A program made the position numbers and the translations under genes. Positions 48,445 through 57,403 of a stretch of 64,000 nt of DNA are shown piece by piece. The notes beneath the pieces were generated by a model. The model saw nothing but the letters and a program-made list of their open reading frames with translations, searched no databases and was not told the DNA's origin. The DNA comes from Phycisphaerales bacterium (lineage in GTDB: Bacteria > Planctomycetota > Phycisphaerae > Phycisphaerales > SM1A02), in NCBI GenBank assembly GCA_029260575.1, contig JAJDDB010000020.1, forward strand, positions 24,189 to 88,188. The letters are read 5' to 3'. Position 1 is the first letter of the stretch. Each line of letters begins with the position of its first letter.

Positions 48445-50559
48445 TTAACCACCCAGTTTGCCAGCGAATTCACGCTGGAACGAACGCCTGGCCACGACGC
48501 CCATTGCCAGCCACAGACAATACAGCGTCACTGCAAGAGCCAGCAACAGTCCGATGTGATTGAAATCCATATACCGCACAAGTGCATGCACGAAGTTGTT
48601 GAACACGAATTTCGCGCCGAAGCAGCCAAGCAGCAGCACGCCCATATCCCAGCGGCGCAACAGGAAAATCCCCACGATCGCCAGACCAAGAAGCAGAATG
48701 TCCAGTGCAAACGGCAATTGATATTGAATGAACTTTGCCCACAGCACGAGCAGCGAAATCTTCCACATTTTGCCCTTGCGTATGAGCTGCCGTTCGTGCT
48801 TCAGGACGTAGACTTCCTGTCCGCTTATCGTGACTTTCTGGCCTCGGCCGTCCTTCTCGAATATTTCCCAGCGATCACTGCCGCCATAGCGATACTTGAA
48901 AAATCCCAGACCGTGCTCGTAACTACGCAGCACCGCTGTCGAAAAGAAGTATCCAGACCGTTCCTGCACCGCTGCGACAAGCTGCGGTTTGTACACCAGC
49001 TCATCCGCCGCAGCAGAATGACGAATCATCGCAGTGTCCGGCAGACCTGTCTGTTCAACAATGCGCTCCGTGCGCGTCGAGCCACGCTTGGCAAACCAGA
49101 ACGCGGAGTGCTCGTCATATAACCCGTTGGCCGCCCAGAGAATCTCCGGCACGGTACTGCTTGCCCACGGGTAATCCGGTTTGACGTATCGCTCGCCGAG
49201 TTTTGCAACGTGACGCCCGCCGATGAATGCGGGAATCATCAGCACCAGCAGAACTGCAGGGCCGAGCTGCACGAGAGTCTTGCGCTCGCGCAGCGCCTGC
49301 AGCCACAATCCGAACGGCACAAGCAACAACAAATACGCTGCGGTGACTTTCGCGGTCATCATCACAAAGAACGTCAGCACCATAATGACGATTGCGCCTG
49401 TGCTGCGTCGCCCGCCATACGCGTACGTGATAAACGCTGCCAGGAAAATCGTAAACAGCGGAATCGCATACGCATCATCGCAGATGTTGTACAGATCTAC
49501 GATGAACGGGAAGAACGAGCCTGCAAGGATGCCGAAGATCGTTGCGACCGCGCGGTTGATGTATGTCCACACTGCAGCGATCAGCAGCGGCAGCCCGCAT
49601 GCAAACCACGCAAACATGATGTATCGCGGCGTCGGCAGCGTACTCAACATAAAGTGCCGATCCTTCGACGCAGCCAACCCTTCGATCATGAACGTCACAA
49701 CCGGCACGAGCATGTAACCCGTACTGCGGTATTGCTCTGCCTTCCATTCGCCTTCGTTGAAGAACAGGTGCGCATCGCCGTACGTTGAGAGAATCGAATC
49801 TTCGGTTTCCTCGAAGAATTCATTGCTGGTGAATGCTCCGCTGTGCAACGGCAACATGACGCCGAAGCTCAGCGCAATCGCGCCCAGAAGCAGCATATTG
49901 CGAAAACACTGCGCAAATGCCAACAGGAACATCATGCCGTAACCGAGCACTGCAAACAACACGATTGGAAACCAGTATGTAACGCCGACAATGTTCGTCG
50001 ACAGCGATATGTGCTCGACGACCGGGCCGGTATCCGCCGGGATGAATCGAATGGATGTCTCATTGCGCTTGCCCGCTTCGGTCACCCACGGAATCGTGTG
50101 TCGCTGCTGCAGTGTGGCGGACAACGGCACATCGACCGCGTTCACCACAACATCGCGCACGCGATTTTCAATGTGCAGTGTGCCTACCGTCGCAGCAGCA
50201 ACCGCACCTTCCGGCACCCCGTCCATGCGAATGAAGAACTCGATGCCCTTGTTCTCCGCTGCATCAAGCACACGCACGGAACCGTAATGCAGAACGAATT
50301 CATGGTTTGGTTCGAGACGTCTGCCATCGAAGTAGACAACATCCCTGAACATAAACTGTTCAGGCTGGCCGCCTTCCAGTTTCCTGGCAAAATCCTCCAG
50401 TGGAAGCGATACGAAGAACAGTTGATATGTCAGAAAGTACCCCGCCGTAAGCAGAAACGCTGCGCACAGCACTCGATACACCCAGAGCATGGGGCGCTTG
50501 CGGAACCATGACTGGCGCGCGGTCGTTGGAGTGATCTTGGGTGCGTCTTGCTTCGTCAT
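48445..50559 (-). CDS. Large polytopic membrane protein (glycosyltransferase- or polymerase-like)
   Basis: The 704-residue protein has one N-terminal membrane helix (VYRVLCAAFLLTAGYFLTY), an extracytoplasmic domain of about 150 residues, then at least ten further helices. These include VLFAVLGYGMMFLLAFAQCF, IMVLTFFVMMTAKVTAAYLL and the C-terminal LLGLAIVGIFLLRRWDMGVL. No sequence motif is recognised. Topology and place in the locus would suit a GT-C glycosyltransferase or O-antigen-polymerase-like enzyme, but that is inference. ATG 50559 is preferred to an upstream in-frame start at 50586. Confidence 0.65.
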   Translation of the reverse strand: MTKQDAPKITPTTARQSWFRKRPMLWVYRVLCAAFLLTAGYFLTYQLFFVSLPLEDFARKLEGGQPEQFMFRDVVYFDGRRLEPNHEFVLHYGSVRVLDAAENKGIEFFIRMDGVPEGAVAAATVGTLHIENRVRDVVVNAVDVPLSATLQQRHTIPWVTEAGKRNETSIRFIPADTGPVVEHISLSTNIVGVTYWFPIVLFAVLGYGMMFLLAFAQCFRNMLLLGAIALSFGVMLPLHSGAFTSNEFFEETEDSILSTYGDAHLFFNEGEWKAEQYRSTGYMLVPVVTFMIEGLAASKDRHFMLSTLPTPRYIMFAWFACGLPLLIAAVWTYINRAVATIFGILAGSFFPFIVDLYNICDDAYAIPLFTIFLAAFITYAYGGRRSTGAIVIMVLTFFVMMTAKVTAAYLLLLVPFGLWLQALRERKTLVQLGPAVLLVLMIPAFIGGRHVAKLGERYVKPDYPWASSTVPEILWAANGLYDEHSAFWFAKRGSTRTERIVEQTGLPDTAMIRHSAAADELVYKPQLVAAVQERSGYFFSTAVLRSYEHGLGFFKYRYGGSDRWEIFEKDGRGQKVTISGQEVYVLKHERQLIRKGKMWKISLLVLWAKFIQYQLPFALDILLLGLAIVGIFLLRRWDMGVLLLGCFGAKFVFNNFVHALVRYMDFNHIGLLLALAVTLYCLWLAMGVVARRSFQREFAGKLGG

Positions 50560-50595
50560 CGACAGCGCATGGTAACATCCTGGCACTGCGATGAG

Positions 50596-51558
50596 TTACT
50601 CGCCGGGTGCTGGCGCCATATCACTTGGCCCGCCTGTTGGTTCCTGAATGTTCGAGCAAACCGTCCCCGGATACTGTCTGCAAAGCTGTTGATACCACTG
50701 CTCATCAACCAGGACCGGGTTTGCATCCACCTCGATATTGAAACCCCACCGCTGCGGGTGGATCAGACAGAAATTCCGCGTTCCCGGCTTGAGTTGATCC
50801 ACAAACTTCTCAATCAGGTTGTACTCGCGGATCTTCTTGCGATCGCGCGTGCGGCGCATCCCGCCGTCGGACCATCGCCTGGTAAAACGCACGCCGTGGC
50901 CGTTGAACACCCACCGCAGATTCGTTCGCAGTTCCTCCGGCATGGGAACGCTGTAATTGTGCAGCATCTTGCCGTTGACTTCCGCGCCAACGCCTCCATG
51001 CGGCACGACATAACGGATGTCATACAACTCACGAAGCTCTGCTACATCACTGCGATACCTTTGTACCGCTTCGTCCATCTTGAAATCCGTAAGCTGGAAC
51101 GCGTTCTGGTGGTAGCCGATGACAAATCCCTGCTGCGCAGCCGCCTGAAAGAAATCGTGATCGACCGGATACTCCGGGTTCGCCTGTTTGCGAGAATACC
51201 GATTGCGGAAAATGAAAATGTTCGACCGAATCCCGTAGATGTGCTCCATCGCAACCATCCGCGATGTGAAGTGCGGGTGGTTGTCGACATCGTGTTGAAT
51301 GACGAGATAGGTCTGCGCCGGATCCCTGCGGTGTTTCTGCCAGTGCTTGAACTCCGCGACGTAATTTGACTGATAGTCCCAGTCATCCGAGCCTTCAAAG
51401 ATGTCATCAAACGTCAGGACGGTAATGCCCCGCTGCTTGATCGCGCGCAGAAAATCTTCGTAGAACCCCAGCGGAAAGTTTGCTCCGGGTTCCGAAGCGG
51501 GGTCGTCAGGCGGCGCGTAAAACGCCCGCAATTGCTCGGGATGATCGAAAATACTCAT
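50596..51558 (-). CDS. Polysaccharide-deacetylase-like protein (B)
   Basis: The 320-residue NodB-barrel relative shows YLVIQHDVDNHPHFTSRMVA (about residue 85), IYGIRSNIFIFRNRY, FVIGYHQNAFQLTD and VVPHGGVGAEVNGKML. LIHPQRWGFNIEVDANP and DEQWYQQLCRQYP end the protein. HDVD followed by HPH gives a plausible metal site. It is a paralogue of the protein at 43192. It probably removes acetyl groups from amino sugars in the surface glycan. No signal peptide, so cytoplasmic action on precursors is possible. Confidence 0.77.
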   Translation of the reverse strand: MSIFDHPEQLRAFYAPPDDPASEPGANFPLGFYEDFLRAIKQRGITVLTFDDIFEGSDDWDYQSNYVAEFKHWQKHRRDPAQTYLVIQHDVDNHPHFTSRMVAMEHIYGIRSNIFIFRNRYSRKQANPEYPVDHDFFQAAAQQGFVIGYHQNAFQLTDFKMDEAVQRYRSDVAELRELYDIRYVVPHGGVGAEVNGKMLHNYSVPMPEELRTNLRWVFNGHGVRFTRRWSDGGMRRTRDRKKIREYNLIEKFVDQLKPGTRNFCLIHPQRWGFNIEVDANPVLVDEQWYQQLCRQYPGTVCSNIQEPTGGPSDMAPAPGE

Positions 51559-51649
51559 GCGCTCGTTTCTGAGTCCCTTGAAGCAGCTTCACATGCTGCG
51601 AACCGCTCAGCATAGCAGCAACCCGAGACGATTTGATCGCGTCAGCGGC

Positions 51650-53737
51650 TCAACCGGTCACCGCGGACGGCCGATTCAACGTCGTGCCCGGCCCGGCCTC
51701 GGGGCGCGCGGTGTACCGGCGATCCATAGTGTGAGCCTCCACCCGTACGCGCTCAAGCACAACAGTCTGACTCGGCTGGGCCGTTCCCAGATGCAAAGCA
51801 AGCGCGAAATGTGATGCACCCATCGCAGGTGAGAACGACACTCTTCGCTGCGGCGTGTCCGATCGAAGCGTCGCTACTTGAAGTTTTCGAACGAGGGTTT
51901 CATTGCTGTCGTAGAACAAGACAAACAGGCGTACCCGAACGTCCTTATCGACGCGCGATGCAATGCTGCACGTGTAATACACATCCGGCCGACACGCAAC
52001 GCCCGATTCCGCATGAACCTTCGACCAGGCCCCTTCGCACAACATCAGAACGCGATTCTTCACCTCGGCGCTGCTGTCGGAAGCCCAAACGCTCAGGCCG
52101 GCTGCTGTGAACGCAACTTCCACGTTCTTCGGAGACACGGCCGGCTCCGGACCGTTAGACATTTCAAGATCAAGAACAATGTGCGATTCGTTGAGCGAAT
52201 CCTGCGCAGGTGTCGGCTCGTGTTGTGTACGTGCTGAAGCCGCTCGACGTGCTGAGCCATAACCAAGAGTGCTGCGCAGCAAATCACAGATACGATCGAA
52301 CGTCTCTTTGTATGCAGTTGGCCAGAGATCATACGAACCAAACACTGATTCACGAGATTGATTCATTGGCGTGTCAAACACCTTCTCAGCCAGCAGCGGA
52401 TGCACAACAATCCCAAGCTGTTCAAGCTGGCGCGACAGATACGCTTTGTCGGTCACCATATTCTCAAAGCGCAGCCGTGCCGATGTATGCGGCATGATCG
52501 ATTCATTCGTGTACTGCCAGTACCAGCACGCCCGCTCAAACTGTGTGAGCCTGTTCCAGTGCGCAACCGGCATCGCGCGATGTTTGTGATCCTGCGGGCT
52601 TGCATACCAACCACGATCAAGTATCGATCGCACGACATCCCTGCCGTCCCTATGCACGTGTACCAGCACAGCATCCGACGCCAACTCCCGAAGCTCCGTC
52701 AGAAATGGTTCCAGATAGACGTTGGCCTCAGCGATATCGCCGCTCTGCTGGCGCATCCACCGCAGCGAATGCCGAATCAGATTGATAGCCGTCGACTTAT
52801 CATTGCACAATGTGTCGAAGTCATCGGTTGTGCGCTTGTCAGCAACGAGTTCATCATTGTCATACCGATGATTGAACGTGAATTCGTGTACGCCCGCGCA
52901 GGACGTCGCCCTGTCAATGAAATTGCTCAGCCAGGCTGTGCCCGATCGTGCTGCGGACAAGAAGAAATAGCGCTTTTGCTGCCCGCGCCACCACCACGGA
53001 TGTATGAGCACCTGGTGCCTGCCAGCTGACAAGTCGTGCGCCATCGGATCGCCTGTGCGCGACCATTTGCCGCCAGTGTCGGTCCAGTAGTGATCGATTG
53101 GAACGTGTATCGCATCGCATTCCAATCCATGCGCAGCAAGAGATGATTGCCACAGTTGTAGCTGCTCGCCATCAGCACGATGAAGAACATGATCAGCCGG
53201 ATAGGTAATCTGCCAGCGTTCTTCGTCAACAGCAATGCCTTCTGCGCTCCTGCTGTGCTGCGCTGCAATGGGGTCATCGCCACGAAGCTCCTGCCAGATC
53301 CAGTAGTTACTGAACCCGTGCTCATAACACGCCCGGTCGCCGTGCGCGCTGGTGCTGGTGATAACAACCCCGGCTTCATGGAGCGGCGTCAACACATCGG
53401 CGATTGCAGCATCAATATCGTTGCACGAACCGTTGATCCACTGCGTGAGCACATTCAGATGCAAGCCAACTTCGTGGCCGTACTCCTGCAACTGTCTGCA
53501 TTTGAGCACAAGATCAGGATCCTGCCAGTACGAATGCGTGTGCAACAGATAGTACGTCGCTCGTATGCCTCGCTGGTGTTCGTAATGCGCGAGCTCCAGC
53601 GCCAGATCGAGGCTGTGATCAATGTCATGACGAAGCGCGATGACGTTCGCAACATCGTCCTGCTGCGCGAGATCGCGCACAGGAACCGTACGACCGAAGT
53701 AGTCCAGATATTCAAAGAGTTCGAGGCGTATGGTCAT
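51650..53737 (-). CDS. Deacetylase-like / sulfotransferase / beta-sandwich fusion protein
   Basis: The 695-residue protein has three parts. A NodB-like domain (about residues 1-255) shows VIALRHDIDHSLDLALELAH, GHEVGLHLNVL and SAHGDRACYEHGF. A sulfotransferase domain (about 260-500) has the PAPS loop KRYFFLSAARSGTAWLSNFI and VLVHVHRDGRDVVRSILDRG. A C-terminal jelly-roll-like domain (about 545-690: HIVLDLEMSNGPEPAVSPKN, VSFSPAMGASHFALALHLG) resembles carbohydrate-binding modules. One chain could thus deacetylate, sulfate and hold the same glycan, in the manner of heparan-sulfate N-deacetylase/N-sulfotransferases. The upstream GT4 stop overlaps its start by 26 bases. Confidence 0.78.
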   Translation of the reverse strand: MTIRLELFEYLDYFGRTVPVRDLAQQDDVANVIALRHDIDHSLDLALELAHYEHQRGIRATYYLLHTHSYWQDPDLVLKCRQLQEYGHEVGLHLNVLTQWINGSCNDIDAAIADVLTPLHEAGVVITSTSAHGDRACYEHGFSNYWIWQELRGDDPIAAQHSRSAEGIAVDEERWQITYPADHVLHRADGEQLQLWQSSLAAHGLECDAIHVPIDHYWTDTGGKWSRTGDPMAHDLSAGRHQVLIHPWWWRGQQKRYFFLSAARSGTAWLSNFIDRATSCAGVHEFTFNHRYDNDELVADKRTTDDFDTLCNDKSTAINLIRHSLRWMRQQSGDIAEANVYLEPFLTELRELASDAVLVHVHRDGRDVVRSILDRGWYASPQDHKHRAMPVAHWNRLTQFERACWYWQYTNESIMPHTSARLRFENMVTDKAYLSRQLEQLGIVVHPLLAEKVFDTPMNQSRESVFGSYDLWPTAYKETFDRICDLLRSTLGYGSARRAASARTQHEPTPAQDSLNESHIVLDLEMSNGPEPAVSPKNVEVAFTAAGLSVWASDSSAEVKNRVLMLCEGAWSKVHAESGVACRPDVYYTCSIASRVDKDVRVRLFVLFYDSNETLVRKLQVATLRSDTPQRRVSFSPAMGASHFALALHLGTAQPSQTVVLERVRVEAHTMDRRYTARPEAGPGTTLNRPSAVTG

Positions 53738-55472
53738 GAACCTGCCCGGCCTTTGGTGCTGTTAGAACTTCGACAGTAGCTTCCTCATCTGCAATGCAAG
53801 GCGGTGGCACCGGACGCGCCCGACCCTCGAGGATGTTTGCGTACACCGTTCGCAGCGCAAACTCTTCGTGCTCCCAGTTCAACTCCCGGGCAGCACGCAC
53901 GCAGTTTCGCTGCATATGTTCGTATTGCGAACGGTCTGCGAAGAGTTGGTGTACCGCCTCAGCAATCGCACGCGGGTCGGTTTCGTCAAACAGCACACCG
54001 ACGCCGAATTGCTCGGAAATACGCCGTTTTTCAATGTGATCACTCATCGCAAGCGGCACGCCGCCCATCAGACAATGGAAGATCTTGTTGCTTGATTCGA
54101 ACTGATAACTCAGGCACACATTTTGCGTAGGGACTATCCCCGCATCAGCAGACACTGCATAGCGCACGACATCATCGATCGGAACTGCATCGCGGAAGAA
54201 TACAGTCGCTCCGAGCTGACCGTTGTCGCGTGCTCGCTGCTTGAGCGTTTCAAGGTATGCGGGATTGCCCGCATAGCCCATGATCACGTACGCAGCGCCG
54301 TGCAGATGCACTGCGGAATCGATGAGTTGTTCCAGACCGCGATTGATCGTAATAGCGCCTGGGTATAGCACAATCGCTCGTTCGCGATCAATACCCAGTT
54401 CATCGCTGAGCACGCGCGTGTGCGGAGCCGGCGGTTCATATGGTTGCACATTCCGCACAAGCGTCGGCCGCGGTATGCCGTACTGCTCTTGCAGATGATC
54501 ACAAATTCCATCCGCCACAGTCATCACCGCAGAACACTTGCCGATGAACGCGCGTTCCACCGGCCACCAGAACAGCTTGTCCATGAATCGGCTCTTGTCG
54601 CCGATGTTGCGTTCGAGATACAACTCATGTGAGTCATACACGACAGGTGTCTTCGTAACTCGGCGGACAATCATCGCCCCGAACAACGTGTTCAAATCAT
54701 GTGCGACAATAATGTCCGGGCGCAGGCGAATTGCTTCAGCAGCATGGCGATGATTCAACGCCAGCAATCGTACTGCAGGTGGAAAGAGCGACCGAGACCG
54801 TTGTGCCAGGGTCCGTATCGGTCGTGCACTTTGCCTGTAGGATGCTACGCTGCCCCGGCGAACAATTCGTGCCACACCGAGAACAACAACATCGTAGATC
54901 CGGCCGGGAATGGACATCACGCGCCGCATGAAAATCGAAACACTTTTTCGTATACGTCTCCAATAGACCTTGCCTCGCCGATACGCGCGAGCTGGCAAAC
55001 TGCGATTGAGCGGAGCAGGCAGCGGTTCGTGCTGCGTCGGACCGGCCTTGGAATCCGCGCTGACGACGCCGTTCGATGAAATGCCTGCCGGGCGCATGGA
55101 ACCTGTGTCTAATACAGGCGCAGTATGTTCAACAACGATCCGCGACGGTTGGGCATCAGCGCGACACACCGTTCGACGCAGCATCGTACGCGACCACCAC
55201 AGCCCCACAGCAAACAACACATCCCGGAAGCTGCGCGCATTAATCGGCACTCGATGCACCATAATTTCCCGATGCACCTCTTCAGCGGGTAGATGCGCCT
55301 TTGCGGTAGCCACGACATGCACCTCGCAGCCCCATTCGATCAGGCTGCGGGCCTGCTTGAACACGCGCGTGTCGTGCGTGAAGTCGTTGGCCAGCAACAT
55401 CACAATGCGCGGCCGCGCTCGGTGAGCTGCATCGCATTCCGGCGAACTGTTTGTATCCGACTGATCCAGCAT
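53712..55472 (-). CDS. Family 4 glycosyltransferase with long central insertion
   Basis: The 586-residue GT-B protein begins IVMLLANDFTHDTRVFKQAR. The acceptor domain is interrupted by about 140 basic, proline-rich residues (about 95-235, for example RRGKVYWRRIRKSVSIFMRR) that may form an amphipathic membrane anchor. Then come PDIIVAHDLNTLFGAMIVRR, VVYDSHELYLERN and the donor domain: IVLYPGAITINRGLEQLIDS, IVPTQNVCLSYQFESSNKIF and HCLMGGVPLAMSD. It adds a sugar in the polysaccharide pathway. Start is ATG 55472, overlapping the previous stop as TAATG. Confidence 0.83.
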   Translation of the reverse strand: MLDQSDTNSSPECDAAHRARPRIVMLLANDFTHDTRVFKQARSLIEWGCEVHVVATAKAHLPAEEVHREIMVHRVPINARSFRDVLFAVGLWWSRTMLRRTVCRADAQPSRIVVEHTAPVLDTGSMRPAGISSNGVVSADSKAGPTQHEPLPAPLNRSLPARAYRRGKVYWRRIRKSVSIFMRRVMSIPGRIYDVVVLGVARIVRRGSVASYRQSARPIRTLAQRSRSLFPPAVRLLALNHRHAAEAIRLRPDIIVAHDLNTLFGAMIVRRVTKTPVVYDSHELYLERNIGDKSRFMDKLFWWPVERAFIGKCSAVMTVADGICDHLQEQYGIPRPTLVRNVQPYEPPAPHTRVLSDELGIDRERAIVLYPGAITINRGLEQLIDSAVHLHGAAYVIMGYAGNPAYLETLKQRARDNGQLGATVFFRDAVPIDDVVRYAVSADAGIVPTQNVCLSYQFESSNKIFHCLMGGVPLAMSDHIEKRRISEQFGVGVLFDETDPRAIAEAVHQLFADRSQYEHMQRNCVRAARELNWEHEEFALRTVYANILEGRARPVPPPCIADEEATVEVLTAPKAGQVHDHTPRTL

Positions 55473-57310
55473 TAGTCTTCGTCGTCATCATCGAGCAGTG
55501 AGCCCGCAGACTGCGTCTGCACAACCTTCGCTCGAGCGTCCAGAGCCGGTCGCCATCGGCTGACCAACTGCACCTGGGCAGACTCATACCATAGCCCGTC
55601 ACCGATTCCGATGACATCATCTTCCACAACAACAGCCGATTGCGCGATATCAGGCATGACCCGGGGTACATCACCCGCCGCAAGCAGCAACACTCGATCG
55701 TTCAACACGTCTGCAACTGCTTTGACAAACGAATCCGAATGTGCCGACAGCGCAGACCAATCCAACACAATGATCGGCCGATGTGTAATGACACCCTCCA
55801 TCAAGGCGATGGCGTAGCGCAGACTCCGACTCATTCGCAGATCGACAGTCGTGTCGAGAATCGTCTCCAGACCGCCGGGCAGATTTCGATACTCCTCGAA
55901 CACGCCAAGTTGATCGAAAACTGCTTGCACATGCGCCGATTCCCGGCTGACGATCGATGCATCGTGTGCGACAATCTCACTCAACCGAAGCATCGGCAGC
56001 CGCGATACATCGCCCAGGTAATACGCCTGCCACCACAACTGATCGCCAAGCTTCGCGCCGGCGCACAATTGCCTGCTCCACCGCCGTAGCGATCCAACGT
56101 GCAGCGGCAACATGTTCACCACCAACACAGGCTGGCCCGGCCCGACGTCACAACTCGATGCGCTGCCTTCAAGCGCCGGTTTCGCACAACGAATCTCGAA
56201 TTGCGAAAGCGGGTTCGCAGCGACTGAGGTGTGCTCCACTTCATCAGAGACAGTTCGAAGACGACTGCTGCGGACGAATTCGACATACCGCCGAACCTGC
56301 GGCACGAAGCGATTGCTGCTGGTTATAAACGATGCGATTGATTTCAGCGCAGCCGCCGCAAAGCGCAGTGCGACGAGATACATCAGAAACAGCGCCCACG
56401 ACGTATCGCCATCTGCAAGCAGCAGCGCGAACACAATGAGCGACGCCACAAGAACGAAACCGAACAGCACATCCTGAAGCAGCCCAACGCGCTTGCGGGC
56501 AAGTAGAATATCCTGCAATGCTGACAGGTTTTCGTCGATCGGCAGCATGTCGTGATACACATCCGCCCAGTTGCGCCGCTGCTCGCTCGCGCCCCGGCGG
56601 TTCATGACCATAGGCAGCAGCCGGCGAATCCCCGATCCGACACCAACACTGTGCTGTTCACGATCACGCGATGCACGAACAACGCGCGCATTCAAAAGGA
56701 AAAACGGTGCTGCGTAAATCGCCAGAAACACCAACACGATTGCAGACAGCATCGCGTGAATCATGACCATCCACACCGCTGCGACAATGACCGTCACCAG
56801 CGGGATCACACACCGCAGCAGAATCAGCGTCGCCCGCAGCACCATGTTCAGATCGCGCGACAACAGCTTGCGCACGTGATCCTGTTCCTGATACAACGGA
56901 AGGTTCGGCACTTGCGGGCCGCCCCCCGCTTCAAACGCGTGCAGCACCAACCTCGCGGCGCGGCGCATGTACCCACTTGCAATTTCAAACGCAAGCCATT
57001 CCGCAGCATACGTACTTACCGCAGCAATGAGCGCGAGCACCAGCGTCGCGCCCGCCCATAACCCGAGGCTTTCCAACTCCGTCGTGGCCGCAATCGCAAC
57101 TCCTGCAATGTTCGCATCCGCACCCGAACCGAGTGCTTTGACATACGCAAGCACCAGGCCGATTGCCCCCAGCCGGGTCATGATTCCGATGACGCTCAGC
57201 AGCACAACACTGATGCTGGCAAGCGGCATTGACCGAGCGACATCGCCGACCAGCCAGCCGTACACCTGCGCATACGCTGTGAGCTTCGCTCGTATCGTGG
57301 CGACGTTCAT
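55472..57310 (-). CDS. ABC-exporter-like protein with degenerate nucleotide-binding domain
   Basis: The 612-residue protein has an exporter-type membrane domain with about six helices (ISVVLLSVIGIMTRLGAIGL; LVLALIAAVSTYAAEWLAFE; VTVIVAAVWMVMIHAML). A C-terminal domain (about 380-600) is laid out like an ABC ATPase. Walker A is missing: the aligned stretch is VGPGQPVLVVNMLPLHVGSL, without GxxGxGK[ST]. The signature region reads VDLRMSRSLRYAIALMEGVI and Walker B is IIVLDWSALS, with Trp in place of the catalytic Glu. ATP hydrolysis is therefore unlikely. It ends in an acidic tail DDDDED. First gene of the locus; may be a scaffold or export partner. Confidence 0.75.
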   Translation of the reverse strand: MNVATIRAKLTAYAQVYGWLVGDVARSMPLASISVVLLSVIGIMTRLGAIGLVLAYVKALGSGADANIAGVAIAATTELESLGLWAGATLVLALIAAVSTYAAEWLAFEIASGYMRRAARLVLHAFEAGGGPQVPNLPLYQEQDHVRKLLSRDLNMVLRATLILLRCVIPLVTVIVAAVWMVMIHAMLSAIVLVFLAIYAAPFFLLNARVVRASRDREQHSVGVGSGIRRLLPMVMNRRGASEQRRNWADVYHDMLPIDENLSALQDILLARKRVGLLQDVLFGFVLVASLIVFALLLADGDTSWALFLMYLVALRFAAAALKSIASFITSSNRFVPQVRRYVEFVRSSRLRTVSDEVEHTSVAANPLSQFEIRCAKPALEGSASSCDVGPGQPVLVVNMLPLHVGSLRRWSRQLCAGAKLGDQLWWQAYYLGDVSRLPMLRLSEIVAHDASIVSRESAHVQAVFDQLGVFEEYRNLPGGLETILDTTVDLRMSRSLRYAIALMEGVITHRPIIVLDWSALSAHSDSFVKAVADVLNDRVLLLAAGDVPRVMPDIAQSAVVVEDDVIGIGDGLWYESAQVQLVSRWRPALDARAKVVQTQSAGSLLDDDDED

Positions 57311-57403
57311 TGAATTGCGCCAACCTCCTCAAACAGGAATTCTAAGCTGCCTGAGCCGCCATCGCTTCATGGATTGTGAGAGTAACCCCACCCTTCGCCA
57401 GCA

